Positions 15,082 to 22,120 of a stretch of 22,120 nt of DNA are shown in pieces. A program made the translations under genes and the position numbers. The notes beneath the pieces were generated by a model. It made no database searches. It saw nothing but the letters and a program-made list of their open reading frames with translations, and was not told where the DNA came from. The stretch lies in the NCBI GenBank assembly GCA_964622775.1, contig CAZUSO010000049.1, positions 1-22,120 on the forward strand, given 5' to 3'. How positions within the stretch are numbered: the stretch's first letter is position 1; each line of letters opens with the position of its first letter. The stretch comes from CAZUSO01 sp964622775 (GTDB lineage: Bacteria; Bacteroidota; Bacteroidia; Chitinophagales; Chitinophagaceae).

Positions 15082-15089
15082 TAATTTTG
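15082..15089 (+). promoter_or_regulatory. -7 promoter element of the UbiA-family gene
   Basis: TAATTTTG fits TAnnTTTG fully and lies 65 bases before the ATG at 15155. Upstream, TTTA at 15062-15065 is only an approximate -33 element. Confidence 0.45.
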
Positions 15090-15154
15090 CTATATTGCAT
15101 TTCGCAATTTTGAATTTCTCAGAGTAAAAACAACCCTGCCCTGAACTAAAGGAC

Positions 15155-16096
15155 ATGAAAGTATTTTTCCAATTGATACGATGGCGCAATCTGGCCATTA
15201 TTTTCATTACGCAACTGGTCATCTGGTATTGCGTGGCGCTTCCGGTAAAACCAGTCAGCAGCGGTATCTTTGCCTTAACGCCTTTCTCCTTTTTACTATT
15301 AACACTTTCCACGATATGCATCGCAGCAGCAGGCTATATCATCAACGATTATTTTGATGTGAATATTGATTCGGTTAACAAGCCGGACAAAGTAATCATC
15401 AACAGGGTTATCAGTCGCCGCACCGCCATCTTATGGCATTCGGCGCTCAATGTGACGGGAATACTGCTGGCGGCAATACTGTGTTATCGTATCGGATACT
15501 ATTACCCCCTATTGCTGCAGCTGGCCTGCACCATCCTGCTCTGGCTGTATTCTACCCGGTATAAACGGCGCTTTATGGAAGGTAATATTGTAGTGTCCAT
15601 GCTCACGGCGCTAACCATTATCGCATTGGCCATTTATGAACCGGCCATACATCAACACGCAGGATTTGACTTTTTTATTCCGGTGGACAACCAGGTAGTT
15701 CCTAACCCGTTTTGGGTTATCATGGTGTATGCTTATTTTGCCTTTATGCTGACCTGGCTGCGGGAGATTGTGAAGGATATGGAAGATTTCCGTGGAGATG
15801 CGGCACAGGGTTGCGACACCATGCCAATCCGCTGGGGGCTTCACCGCTCTGCCCGTTTTGTGATTATCCTGGGGATTTTTACTTTGATTCCCTTAATCAT
15901 TGCCAGCTATAAATTGCTGTACAGTACGAAGTTATATTTCGGTGTTTATATCATCTCCGCATTGGTTTTTCCGGTAATCGCCGTGTTGTTTTATTTGCCC
16001 CGGCATACCAATACGCAGCATTACGGGCTGGTCAGCCGCTGGCTGAAAATTATTATGTTACTGGGAATACTGGCATTATTGGTTTATCATTTCTGA
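15155..16096 (+). CDS. UbiA-family prenyltransferase (digeranylgeranylglyceryl-phosphate synthase-like)
   Basis: This 313-residue integral membrane enzyme with about eight or nine transmembrane helices transfers a prenyl chain to an acceptor. The first Asp-rich motif is NDYFDVNIDSVNKPDK (Asn64, Asp65, Asp68, Asp72); the second is KDMEDFRGD (Asp208, Asp211, Asp215). Both Mg-diphosphate binding sites are therefore intact. The form NDYFDVxxDxxNKP is that of the archaeal-type geranylgeranylglyceryl phosphate branch that is common in Bacteroidota, rather than of MenA or the heme O synthase CtaB. The acceptor is therefore inferred, not proven; a quinone or other phenolic acceptor is possible. The polyprenyl diphosphate synthase gene starts 132 bases downstream on the same strand and may supply its donor. 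Confidence 0.85.
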   Translation: MKVFFQLIRWRNLAIIFITQLVIWYCVALPVKPVSSGIFALTPFSFLLLTLSTICIAAAGYIINDYFDVNIDSVNKPDKVIINRVISRRTAILWHSALNVTGILLAAILCYRIGYYYPLLLQLACTILLWLYSTRYKRRFMEGNIVVSMLTALTIIALAIYEPAIHQHAGFDFFIPVDNQVVPNPFWVIMVYAYFAFMLTWLREIVKDMEDFRGDAAQGCDTMPIRWGLHRSARFVIILGIFTLIPLIIASYKLLYSTKLYFGVYIISALVFPVIAVLFYLPRHTNTQHYGLVSRWLKIIMLLGILALLVYHF

Positions 16097-16138
16097 CGGC
16101 ATTTCCAGGGCAATTCTATATAAAAGCGCTTTTGTAGC

Positions 16139-16146
16139 TATATTTG
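16139..16146 (+). promoter_or_regulatory. -7 promoter element of the polyprenyl synthase gene
   Basis: TATATTTG matches TAnnTTTG and lies 82 bases before the ATG at 16229. It suggests that the synthase can be transcribed separately from the UbiA-family gene upstream. The -33 box is not clear. Confidence 0.5.
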
Positions 16147-16228
16147 CGACCTTAAATTAAAATGCCGTAAAACGGCAACCGGTTAGCCCGGAATTATAAA
16201 GCGTTCCGGTTTATTTTTATTTTCAATT

Positions 16229-17200
16229 ATGCACACATTCCGCGAAATCACGAGTCAGTTTGAGTCATTTTTAGCACAAAAACCGCTTTTCCCGGAGTTG
16301 CCCGGTAACCTTTATGATCCCTGCCGGTATATCTTAGATGCAGGTGGTAAACGTATCCGCCCTGCTTTATGTCTGATGGCGGCGGAATTGTTCGGTACCC
16401 TCCGTCCATCAGCTTTCTATGCAGCAACAACCTTCGAGCTTTTTCATAATTTTACCTTGATTCACGATGATATCATGGATCATGCACCGCTCCGCCGCAG
16501 CAGAAAAACCGTACATGAACAATATGGAATGCCGGCCGGTATCCTTTCCGGAGATGTGATGAACATATACGCTTATCAGGCGCTTGCTCAGATTGAATCG
16601 CCCCACCACCTTTCACAGGTGCTCAGACTGTTTAATCAATCTGCCATTGAAGTATGCGAAGGTCAGCAATTGGATATGGACTATGAGCAACGGGATGAGA
16701 TTACGGTTGATGAATACCTACAGATGATCCGCCTTAAAACATCGGTATTATTGGCAGCCAGTTTGTGCTCCGGTGCCATTCTTGCCGGCGCTTCCGAGCA
16801 GGAACAACAACTGATCTATACATTCGGAGAAAACCTGGGGCTTGCTTTTCAACTACAGGATGATTATTTAGACACATTCGGAAACGACAAACAAACCGGC
16901 AAACAGCGCGGGGGCGATATTCTGGCTGATAAGAAGACCATTTTATGGGTGCTGGCGATGCAATTAGCCGATCCTGCCGTAAAAGAAATCCTACAGCAAG
17001 CCCGGAATCTGAAAGGGATTGAAAAGATTAACCAGACGATAGAAATATATAACTCACTTGACATTGAACGTATTGCAAAGGATTTTATTCAGGAATTTAC
17101 GAATAAGGCGCTGAACAGCTTAGCAGAACTGGAACAGGATGAGTCATCGAAGATTCCTTTAAAAGAACTGACTTCATTTTTATTGAAAAGAGAATACTAA
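16229..17200 (+). CDS. Trans-polyprenyl (farnesyl/geranylgeranyl-type) diphosphate synthase
   Basis: This 323-residue cytoplasmic enzyme condenses isopentenyl diphosphate with allylic diphosphates. The first Asp-rich motif DDIMD (residues 80-84) is followed by the substrate-binding Arg pair in PLRRSRKTVH. The second motif is DDYLD (211-215), with GKQRGGDILADKK after it. GGKRIRP near residue 40 binds isopentenyl diphosphate. The fifth residue before the first motif is Phe (FTLIHDD), and a bulky residue there is known to limit chain length. That points to a C15-C20 product rather than a long quinone tail, though this is inference. Context supports a donor role for the UbiA-family enzyme directly upstream. 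Its own -7 element at 16139 makes separate transcription possible. Confidence 0.93.
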   Translation: MHTFREITSQFESFLAQKPLFPELPGNLYDPCRYILDAGGKRIRPALCLMAAELFGTLRPSAFYAATTFELFHNFTLIHDDIMDHAPLRRSRKTVHEQYGMPAGILSGDVMNIYAYQALAQIESPHHLSQVLRLFNQSAIEVCEGQQLDMDYEQRDEITVDEYLQMIRLKTSVLLAASLCSGAILAGASEQEQQLIYTFGENLGLAFQLQDDYLDTFGNDKQTGKQRGGDILADKKTILWVLAMQLADPAVKEILQQARNLKGIEKINQTIEIYNSLDIERIAKDFIQEFTNKALNSLAELEQDESSKIPLKELTSFLLKREY

Positions 17201-17391
17201 TGATAAGTAAAAATGAAAAATCAACAATGAAGAAACATTGCAAGTACTGGTAATCACTACATTTACTAAAGCACATTTCTGAAAATTTTCAAATATTAAC
17301 TGCAAAGGATATAAAGAAATTTCTCAAAGATTGCATCACATTGAACATTAAATAGCATTATAAATAAACAAAATGCACAACAAGCTCATTA

Positions 17392-17407
17392 TAAAATGAT
17401 CATTTTA
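17392..17407. promoter_or_regulatory. 16-bp perfect palindrome, candidate operator of grpE-dnaJ
   Basis: TAAAATGATCATTTTA is fully self-complementary and ends 10 bases before the likely -7 element at 17418, so it covers the -33 region. A dimeric repressor bound here would block the polymerase. It is unlike the CIRCE sequence recognised by HrcA (TTAGCACTC with its complement), so HrcA is not the likely binder. Confidence 0.55.
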
Positions 17408-17417
17408 AAAAATTCTT

Positions 17418-17424
17418 TATTTTG
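17418..17424 (+). promoter_or_regulatory. Near-consensus -7 element of grpE-dnaJ
   Basis: TATTTTG is one base short of TAnnTTTG and is followed by CATTTT. It lies about 150 bases before the preferred GrpE start. It is placed plausibly with respect to the palindrome at 17392. Confidence 0.4.
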
Positions 17425-17435
17425 CATTTTAGTTT

Positions 17436-17462
17436 CCGGTTTTTGGCTTAACAAAATACCGG
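17436..17462 (+). promoter_or_regulatory. Leader hairpin before grpE
   Basis: CCGGT-TTTT (17436-17444) pairs with AAAA-ACCGG (17453-17462, one bulged T), giving a 9-bp stem in the 5' leader. Its AU-rich upper half would melt with heat, so a heat-responsive leader is thinkable, but no Shine-Dalgarno-like sequence is visibly sequestered. Confidence 0.35.
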
Positions 17463-17569
17463 ATTGAAAAAAATCAATGTCAATTTGGCAAAATAAAATA
17501 CTGGCAAATAATTTGAACTACATCATTGTGAGGAAAAAACTACATAAATTCATTAAAAATAAATTTACT

Positions 17570-18136
17570 ATGAATAATCAGCACCAGCAGGACGAAGTAA
17601 ATAATGACAAAGAAATGCAGGAACAAAAAGGAAACCTTAACGAACATGCGGACACGGGTACCGGTGAACCACAGGAATCAGAAGAAAATCCCATTCAGCA
17701 ATTAGAGTCCCAATTGCAGGAATGTAATGACAAATACCTTCGGCTTGCTGCGGAATTTGATAATTTCCGGAAGCGCAGCATGAAAGACCGTTTGGACCTG
17801 ATCAGGAATGCTTCGGAAGATGTTATTAAATCCCTGTTAGAGGTGCTGGACGATGTGGATCGTGCCAGCCAGCAAATAGAAAGCAGCGAGGACACCGAAC
17901 AATTAAAAGCAGGCATTACTTTGATTTTCGGAAAGCTGAAATCCACCCTACAGCAAAAAGGCTTACAAGAGATGGAAGCTGCCGGCATGGAGTTTGATCC
18001 GGAAATGCATGAAGCCATAGCCGAGATTCCGGCTGCGAGTGAAGATACCTCCGGCAAGATTATGGATGTGGTCGCCAAAGGCTATTTGCTGAATGATAAG
18101 ATTATCCGTCATGCAAAGGTGGTTGTCGGTAAATAA
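17570..18136 (+). CDS. grpE: Nucleotide exchange factor GrpE
   Basis: This 188-residue co-chaperone releases ADP from DnaK and so resets the Hsp70 cycle in the cytoplasm. The N-terminal ~40 residues are charged and disordered (many Gln, Glu, Asn). A long helix from about residue 45 (ESQLQECNDKYLRLAAEFDNFRKR) forms the dimer stalk. The C-terminal beta domain includes DPEMHEAIAEIPA and the near-terminal VAKGYLLNDKIIRHAKVVVGK, a clear GrpE signature. The ATG at 17570 gives the usual length (E. coli 197). A longer start at 17477 adds a basic, hydrophobic stretch not expected in this family. dnaJ follows after 32 bases, so the two are surely co-transcribed. Confidence 0.95.
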   Translation: MNNQHQQDEVNNDKEMQEQKGNLNEHADTGTGEPQESEENPIQQLESQLQECNDKYLRLAAEFDNFRKRSMKDRLDLIRNASEDVIKSLLEVLDDVDRASQQIESSEDTEQLKAGITLIFGKLKSTLQQKGLQEMEAAGMEFDPEMHEAIAEIPAASEDTSGKIMDVVAKGYLLNDKIIRHAKVVVGK

Positions 18137-18168
18137 AAAAACAGAAACAGGATTTTTACAATATTACA

Positions 18169-19311
18169 ATGAGCAAAAGAGATTATTACGAGGTGCTGGG
18201 CGTTGCCAGGGGAGCATCGGCAGACGAGATCAAAAAATCGTACCGTAAGCTGGCCTTACAATATCACCCCGACCGGAATCCCGGCGACAGCGCGGCAGAA
18301 GAAAAATTTAAAGAGGCGGCAGAGGCTTACGACATCCTGAGCGATCCTCAAAAGCGGGCACAATACGACCGTTTCGGCCATGCCTCTTCAGGTGGCGGCG
18401 GTGGCGGTATGCGCATGGAGGATATCTTTCAAAATTTCGGCGATATCTTCGGCGATGACGTTTTCGGCAGTTTCTTTGGCGGCAATCGCGGCGGAGGCGG
18501 GAGGAGGCATCGCGGCTCGCGCGGCAGCAACCTCCGGGTAAAGATGAAGATGAATTACCGGGAAATTGCCCACGGTGCCAACAAAAAAATTAAGGTCAAG
18601 AAACATATTGCCTGTGACACCTGTCAGGGAAGCGGCGCTAAAGACAGCAATTCGGTTCAGACCTGTGAAATGTGCAAAGGCAGCGGTCAGGTTCGACGGG
18701 TATCCAACACTTTTTTGGGACAAATGCAAACCGTTACCACCTGTCCGCAATGTCATGGCGAGGGTGTGTCCATTACTGCAAACTGCAACAGCTGCAAAGG
18801 TTCCGGCCGGATTTATGGCGAGGAAACTATTTCATTAGATATACCTGCCGGCGTACAGGAAGGCATGCAAATGAGCATGAGCGGAAAAGGCAATGCCGGT
18901 GAACGCAATGGCCCTCCGGGAGATTTGCTGATTTTAATTGAGGAAGAAAAACATCCCGAACTGATGCGCGATGGTATGGATGTACAATATATCTTACCTA
19001 TCTCCTTCCCGGAAGCAGTATTAGGTGTACAAAAAGAAGTACCTACTATTGACGGAAAAGCCAAGATAAAAATACCGGAAGGTACGCACAGTGGAAAAAT
19101 CTTTAAGCTGAAAGGCAAAGGATTCCCGGAGCTGAACGGTTACCAGAAAGGTGATCAATTGGTTTTGGTGAAAGTATGGACACCTCAGCAGTTGTCTGAT
19201 GAAGAAAAAGCGCTTATTGAACGACTACAGGATTCCGAAAATTTTAAGCCGGGAGAAGAAGCTAAGAAGGAAAAAAGTTTTTTTGAAAAAATAAAAGACG
19301 CCTTCATTTAA
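18169..19311 (+). CDS. dnaJ: Chaperone protein DnaJ
   Basis: This 380-residue full-length class I Hsp40 delivers unfolded clients to DnaK and stimulates its ATPase. In order it has a J domain (residues 1-70, HPD at 33-35), a Gly/Phe region (about 71-120, with runs of Gly), and the zinc-binding domain with four CxxCxGxG repeats. The repeats start at Cys149 (CDTCQGSG), Cys166 (CEMCKGSG), Cys192 (CPQCHGEG) and Cys206 (CNSCKGSG). The client-binding beta domains follow, and the C-terminus is charged (KKEKSFFEKIKDAFI). All zinc ligands are present. It is the second gene of the grpE-dnaJ operon; dnaK is not in this window. The 3' end converges with the histidine kinase gene. Confidence 0.98.
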   Translation: MSKRDYYEVLGVARGASADEIKKSYRKLALQYHPDRNPGDSAAEEKFKEAAEAYDILSDPQKRAQYDRFGHASSGGGGGGMRMEDIFQNFGDIFGDDVFGSFFGGNRGGGGRRHRGSRGSNLRVKMKMNYREIAHGANKKIKVKKHIACDTCQGSGAKDSNSVQTCEMCKGSGQVRRVSNTFLGQMQTVTTCPQCHGEGVSITANCNSCKGSGRIYGEETISLDIPAGVQEGMQMSMSGKGNAGERNGPPGDLLILIEEEKHPELMRDGMDVQYILPISFPEAVLGVQKEVPTIDGKAKIKIPEGTHSGKIFKLKGKGFPELNGYQKGDQLVLVKVWTPQQLSDEEKALIERLQDSENFKPGEEAKKEKSFFEKIKDAFI

Positions 19312-19350
19312 AAAGGACTTCAAATTAGAAGTTTAGTTGAGCTTTAATAC

Positions 19351-19366
19351 GTTCATTTCGATAAAC
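19351..19366 (+). repeat. Hairpin GTTCATTTCGATAAAC, first copy
   Basis: It shares 15 of 16 bases with the copy at 19519. Here the stem has one mismatch around the TTCG loop. Confidence 0.5.
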
Positions 19367-19422
19367 ACAATCTAAAACATGAGACATGAAAACCTTACCT
19401 TGTTAAATGGAAAATACATAAT

Positions 19423-19443
19423 GTGGTAGGTGAGGATACCCAC
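19423..19443 (+). repeat. 21-nt hairpin repeat, copy D
   Basis: The core is GGTG, loop AGGA, TACC (T-A restored, last pair a wobble). It matches the copies at 9137 and 9328 without gaps. In this copy the flanking bases GTGG and CCAC can extend the pairing. Confidence 0.55.
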
Positions 19444-19518
19444 GGCGACCGACGTTTCTTCAAACTACGTCGCAGTGGCAGGCAATCTCTGATTGTAAAG
19501 CAGGAACAGACTTACCGT

Positions 19519-19534
19519 GTTCATTTCGATGAAC
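19519..19534 (+). repeat. Hairpin GTTCATTTCGATGAAC, second copy
   Basis: A perfect 6-bp stem GTTCAT/ATGAAC closes over TTCG. It is the second of two copies 168 bases apart in the dnaJ-kinase gap. Confidence 0.5.
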
Positions 19535-19582
19535 TTAAGGAACGATTCCATTTTGTCGGTTCCGAAAAACAAAAACAGGGAA

Positions 19583-21652
19583 TTAAGCTCCTTTATACTT
19601 TTCTAATGCTACTATTGACATCAAAACCAGGTTGATTACTTCTGTGGTTTTTTGATTGGTAACATTACTATCCGGGTTTTCTTCACGACAATCCATTTCA
19701 AGTTCCATCCCAAGATCTTTTGCCCTGTCCATGCCCATCATCACAAATTTCAATTTGAAGCCATGCATTTGCGACGCAATCTCTTTATAGTCGTTTTCAC
19801 TCAATGCCGTTTTTAGTTTTTCGATAAATGAAGGAGCGCTTTCTAAAAAAAGATTGATGTATTTCAGCATCTTCGTTCGATCGCCTTTACAAAAATCATG
19901 GAGATATCCTAAATCCGGATTTTGACTTACAGGAGGTATGGACTTGTTTTCTGCTTCAAAAATCTCTGTAGTTCCGGCAACTACTTCTGCTGATATATGA
20001 AGCGCCGGTTGTGGTTTTAACGCACCCACTGTGTTTTTGGCAATTGTTGTGAAAAGTTGAACAGGCTTGAACGGTTTGGGTATATAATCGTTCATTCCCG
20101 AATCACGACATTTATCCAAATCTTTTCTGATCACGCTTGCCGTTAGTGCAATAATCGGAACTGCATTTTTTGGAGATGGAAGATGTTCCCGGATATATCT
20201 TGTGGCTTCACAGCCATCCATTTCCGGCATTTGCACATCCATCAATACCACATCAAAGTCCCCCCCCCTCACCTTTTCAACGGCTTCCTTACCATTTGTA
20301 GCTTCCGTGATCTGTACATTGGCTTTTGAAGTCAGCGTGTCGTAACAGACAACCCTGTTTACCTCATTATCATCAACCAACAGGATACGCAAACCGTCCA
20401 GCGAGCTGCCGTCTATCCTTTCGGCTGCGTTTTGTTGCGCTAATCTTTCCTTTGAGCCAAGAGGCAGATTCAGTTCAAATGAAAAAGTAGATCCGCTGCC
20501 AGGCAGGCTTTCCACAATCATATTGCCTCCCATCAATTCAACAAATTGTTTACTGATAGTCAATCCTAGCCCCGTGCCGCCGTATTTTCTCGAATCAGAA
20601 GAGAATGCCTGGGAAAAACTTTCAAAAATATGATGCAGTTTATCTTCGGGAATACCAATGCCTGTATCGGTTACGGCAAACCTAATCATTCCCTGCGGCG
20701 TTCGGACAACTTCAATGGCCACACTCCCTTTTTCGGTGAATTTGATTGCGTTGCCAGCAAGATTAATCAGGATTTGGTTCAGCCGGGCGGGATCACCAAT
20801 AATCACTTCGGGCACTTCGGGCGCTATCATGGAAATAAGTTCGGTACCTTTTTCATCTGTTTTATGCTTCAGGGTTTGGCAAACCTGCTCAATGACATCC
20901 CGAACGGAAAAATCCATTTGCTCCAGGTCAATTTTACCAGCCTCTATCTTTGAAAAATCAAGGATTTCATTAATGATATTCAATAAATTATCCGATGCTT
21001 TATATACGCTTGTCAGATAATTTCTTTGTTTATCCGTAAGTTGTGTTTCCAGAACGAGGTTCGTCAACCCGAGGATGGCCGTCATTGGTGTTCTGATCTC
21101 ATGGCTCATATTCGCCAAGAACTGCTCTTTGTATTTTTGTGTACGTTCCAGCTCCAGGTTTTTATTACGCAAATCAATCGTCCGCTCTTCCACCAGCCTG
21201 GTTAATTCCTGTTCCCGCAGCTCAAAATTACGTAAGGTGGCTGTGGTCTGGTTGCGCAACCGATCCACCAGCACCCCAAGGATTCCACTCAGTATACTCG
21301 GGCTTTTTTCCGCAATACCAAAGAAATCATCGTGAGAGATGCTATAGGTGGAGGTATCCTGAATAGCAGTAACAGACATACTCCGGACTTCCGATTTCAA
21401 CAGGGACAATTCACCGATTACTTCACCTGCTTCCAGGACAGCAACCGTATGATCGCCATTATGCACCTTCACCTGCCCACTCCTGATAATGTACATCCAG
21501 TCACCGATTGTATTTTTCTCAAGGATAACGGACCCCTCGGAAAAATGTTCGGGTATCATATATTCTGATAACTCCCGGATAGTAGCTTGTGGCAAACCTT
21601 TAAAGATTTCGCTTTGGGAGATGAGCGTATATGCTTCAGATATTGGATTCAT
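19583..21652 (-). CDS. Soluble hybrid histidine kinase: CRP-like sensor, HisKA, HATPase, REC, Hpt
   Basis: This 689-residue multi-domain signalling protein has no transmembrane segment. Residues 10-125 form a cyclic-nucleotide-binding-like domain (EAGEVIGELSLL then VRSMSV, with Glu81 and Arg90 in the places that contact the cyclic phosphate). A coiled coil at 140-178 leads to HisKA with the H-box FLANMSHEIRTP (His184). The HATPase domain has NLAGNAIKFT (N-box), TDTGIGIP (G1) and GGTGLGL (G2). The receiver (about 421-540) has VDDNEVNR, phospho-acceptor Asp472 in LMDVQMPEMDG, and Lys in PKPFKP. A C-terminal Hpt-like domain has QMHGFKLKF (His630), a looser match than usual. All relay residues for His-Asp-His transfer are present. 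The frame runs on upstream only to a TTG (21676), so I took the ATG at 21652. No response regulator gene is adjacent. Confidence 0.9.
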   Translation of the reverse strand: MNPISEAYTLISQSEIFKGLPQATIRELSEYMIPEHFSEGSVILEKNTIGDWMYIIRSGQVKVHNGDHTVAVLEAGEVIGELSLLKSEVRSMSVTAIQDTSTYSISHDDFFGIAEKSPSILSGILGVLVDRLRNQTTATLRNFELREQELTRLVEERTIDLRNKNLELERTQKYKEQFLANMSHEIRTPMTAILGLTNLVLETQLTDKQRNYLTSVYKASDNLLNIINEILDFSKIEAGKIDLEQMDFSVRDVIEQVCQTLKHKTDEKGTELISMIAPEVPEVIIGDPARLNQILINLAGNAIKFTEKGSVAIEVVRTPQGMIRFAVTDTGIGIPEDKLHHIFESFSQAFSSDSRKYGGTGLGLTISKQFVELMGGNMIVESLPGSGSTFSFELNLPLGSKERLAQQNAAERIDGSSLDGLRILLVDDNEVNRVVCYDTLTSKANVQITEATNGKEAVEKVRGGDFDVVLMDVQMPEMDGCEATRYIREHLPSPKNAVPIIALTASVIRKDLDKCRDSGMNDYIPKPFKPVQLFTTIAKNTVGALKPQPALHISAEVVAGTTEIFEAENKSIPPVSQNPDLGYLHDFCKGDRTKMLKYINLFLESAPSFIEKLKTALSENDYKEIASQMHGFKLKFVMMGMDRAKDLGMELEMDCREENPDSNVTNQKTTEVINLVLMSIVALEKYKGA

Positions 21653-22120
21653 AATCTCTAATTTAATACCGGCCAAAAACCCCCAGGTTTGTTTTTTTCC
21701 CCGAAGGCAACTTCTGAATATTTAACGCATATTCATGATGAGCCTTTATCCGAACGCACATTGTCCATATTATTCTCATCATAAAGGTCAAATAAATCAT
21801 CGCTTTGTAAAACTGTAAAAATAAAAATAAATCACATAGGAATATTGTTTTTTTACTCGTTATACTTCATACCGTATAAGAATGTTCCGTGTTTTTGTCA
21901 AAGCAATGGAATTTGGGCGACATTAATCCCTGCTGTTCGGGTGGTAATATTGGTTATAGCTGATGTTGGCCGGGTTTTCTAAATTTCACGCAAAGTGTAC
22001 AACGAATACGAAAAGCGCAACGTAATATTCATCTTCATCGTGCGCATTCCGCCGTGGGTGTTTTCGCCATAGCCGTCAGGCTAATAATTATCTTTGCAGG
22101 CAAAAACGATATCCCAATGG
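21653..22120. other. Right-edge intergenic region
   Basis: No gene is credible in these 468 bases. The stretch around 22046-22065 resembles, on the minus strand, part of the 21-nt repeat (GGCGAAAACACCCACGGCG; the copy at 19423 continues ATACCCACGGCG). A -7 element at 22089 points out of the window. No promoter for the histidine kinase gene could be recognised. Confidence 0.4.
22089..22096 (+). promoter_or_regulatory. Outward-facing -7 promoter element
   Basis: TATCTTTG is a full TAnnTTTG match, identical to the element at 13666. A TTTTCG at 22061-22066 stands 22 bases upstream as a rough -33. It probably drives a plus-strand gene beginning beyond the window edge. Confidence 0.5.

Larger units (their letters stand above)
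17201..17569. other. Promoter and leader region of grpE-dnaJ
   Basis: This 369-base AT-rich stretch follows the prenyl synthase. It holds a 16-bp palindrome, a near-consensus -7 element and a leader hairpin, all listed separately. An in-frame ATG at 17477 would extend GrpE by 31 residues that look unlike the family. Nothing else codes here. Confidence 0.5.
19312..19582. other. Convergent 3' region with hairpins and a possible relic frame
   Basis: This region lies between the ends of dnaJ and the histidine kinase gene. A weak hairpin ACTTC/GAAGT (19317-19332) follows dnaJ without a good T-tract. A frame on the plus strand, open from 19390 to 19635, reads KPYLVKWKIHNVVGEDTHGD and continues through RRFFKLRRSG and YRVHFDELKERFHFVG. 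It has coding-like character but no ATG, and it overlaps the kinase gene antisense. It may be a relic gene; I do not recognise a family. Confidence 0.35.

Noticed and set aside
17392..17407. CIRCE/HrcA site before grpE
   Set aside because: The palindrome does not contain the TTAGCACTC arm or the 9-base spacer of CIRCE.
17477..17569. N-terminal extension of GrpE from the ATG at 17477
   Set aside because: The extra 31 residues are basic and hydrophobic, unlike any GrpE N-terminus, while the ATG at 17570 gives the usual acidic start and length.

Overview
The window reads as chromosomal DNA from a member of the Bacteroidota, most likely the Chitinophagaceae or a close family. This rests on established knowledge of the group combined with what is visible here. 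Promoter -7 elements of the type TAnnTTTG precede many genes. The ribosomal alpha operon has the order infA-rpmJ-rpsM-rpsK-rpsD-rpoA-rplQ with a zinc-less L36 and an acid/alanine-rich L17 tail. The CarB domain lacks the allosteric C-terminus. Secreted S41 peptidases, PDZ aspartyl proteases and archaeal-type UbiA prenyltransferases are also typical. No phage, IS element, CRISPR array, tRNA or rRNA was found.

Layout, left to right. A secreted S41 peptidase (minus) is followed by an AT-rich palindrome-bearing gap. Next come a NadR-like P-loop kinase (minus) and a CtpA-type processing protease (plus), which share a very compact divergent promoter. A 425-base intergenic region then carries a structured repeat and a 15-bp inverted repeat. 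After it lies a minus-strand unit in the transcription order carB C-terminal half, metF, small CxxC membrane protein. Upstream of that is a PDZ retropepsin-like protease (minus). A 533-base gap full of hairpins follows, then the complete alpha operon (minus), read from its own promoter in front of infA.

The right half is mostly plus strand. It holds a secreted TPR protein, a UbiA prenyltransferase next to a trans-polyprenyl diphosphate synthase (acceptor enzyme and donor enzyme), and grpE-dnaJ, the DnaK co-chaperone pair, preceded by a 16-bp palindrome. A large soluble hybrid histidine kinase (CRP-like sensor, HisKA, HATPase, REC, Hpt) lies convergent to dnaJ on the minus strand. The last ~470 bases have no gene but end in a good promoter pointing out of the window.

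Most of the content is housekeeping. The points worth a second look are: the large carbamoyl-phosphate synthetase subunit present only as its C-terminal half with its own promoter; the overlapping back-to-back promoters at 2873-2888; a 21-nt hairpin repeat present three times with base changes that preserve pairing; the structured repeat and long inverted repeat at 4650-4955; and the palindromic operator candidate before grpE. No clearly new multi-gene system is visible.
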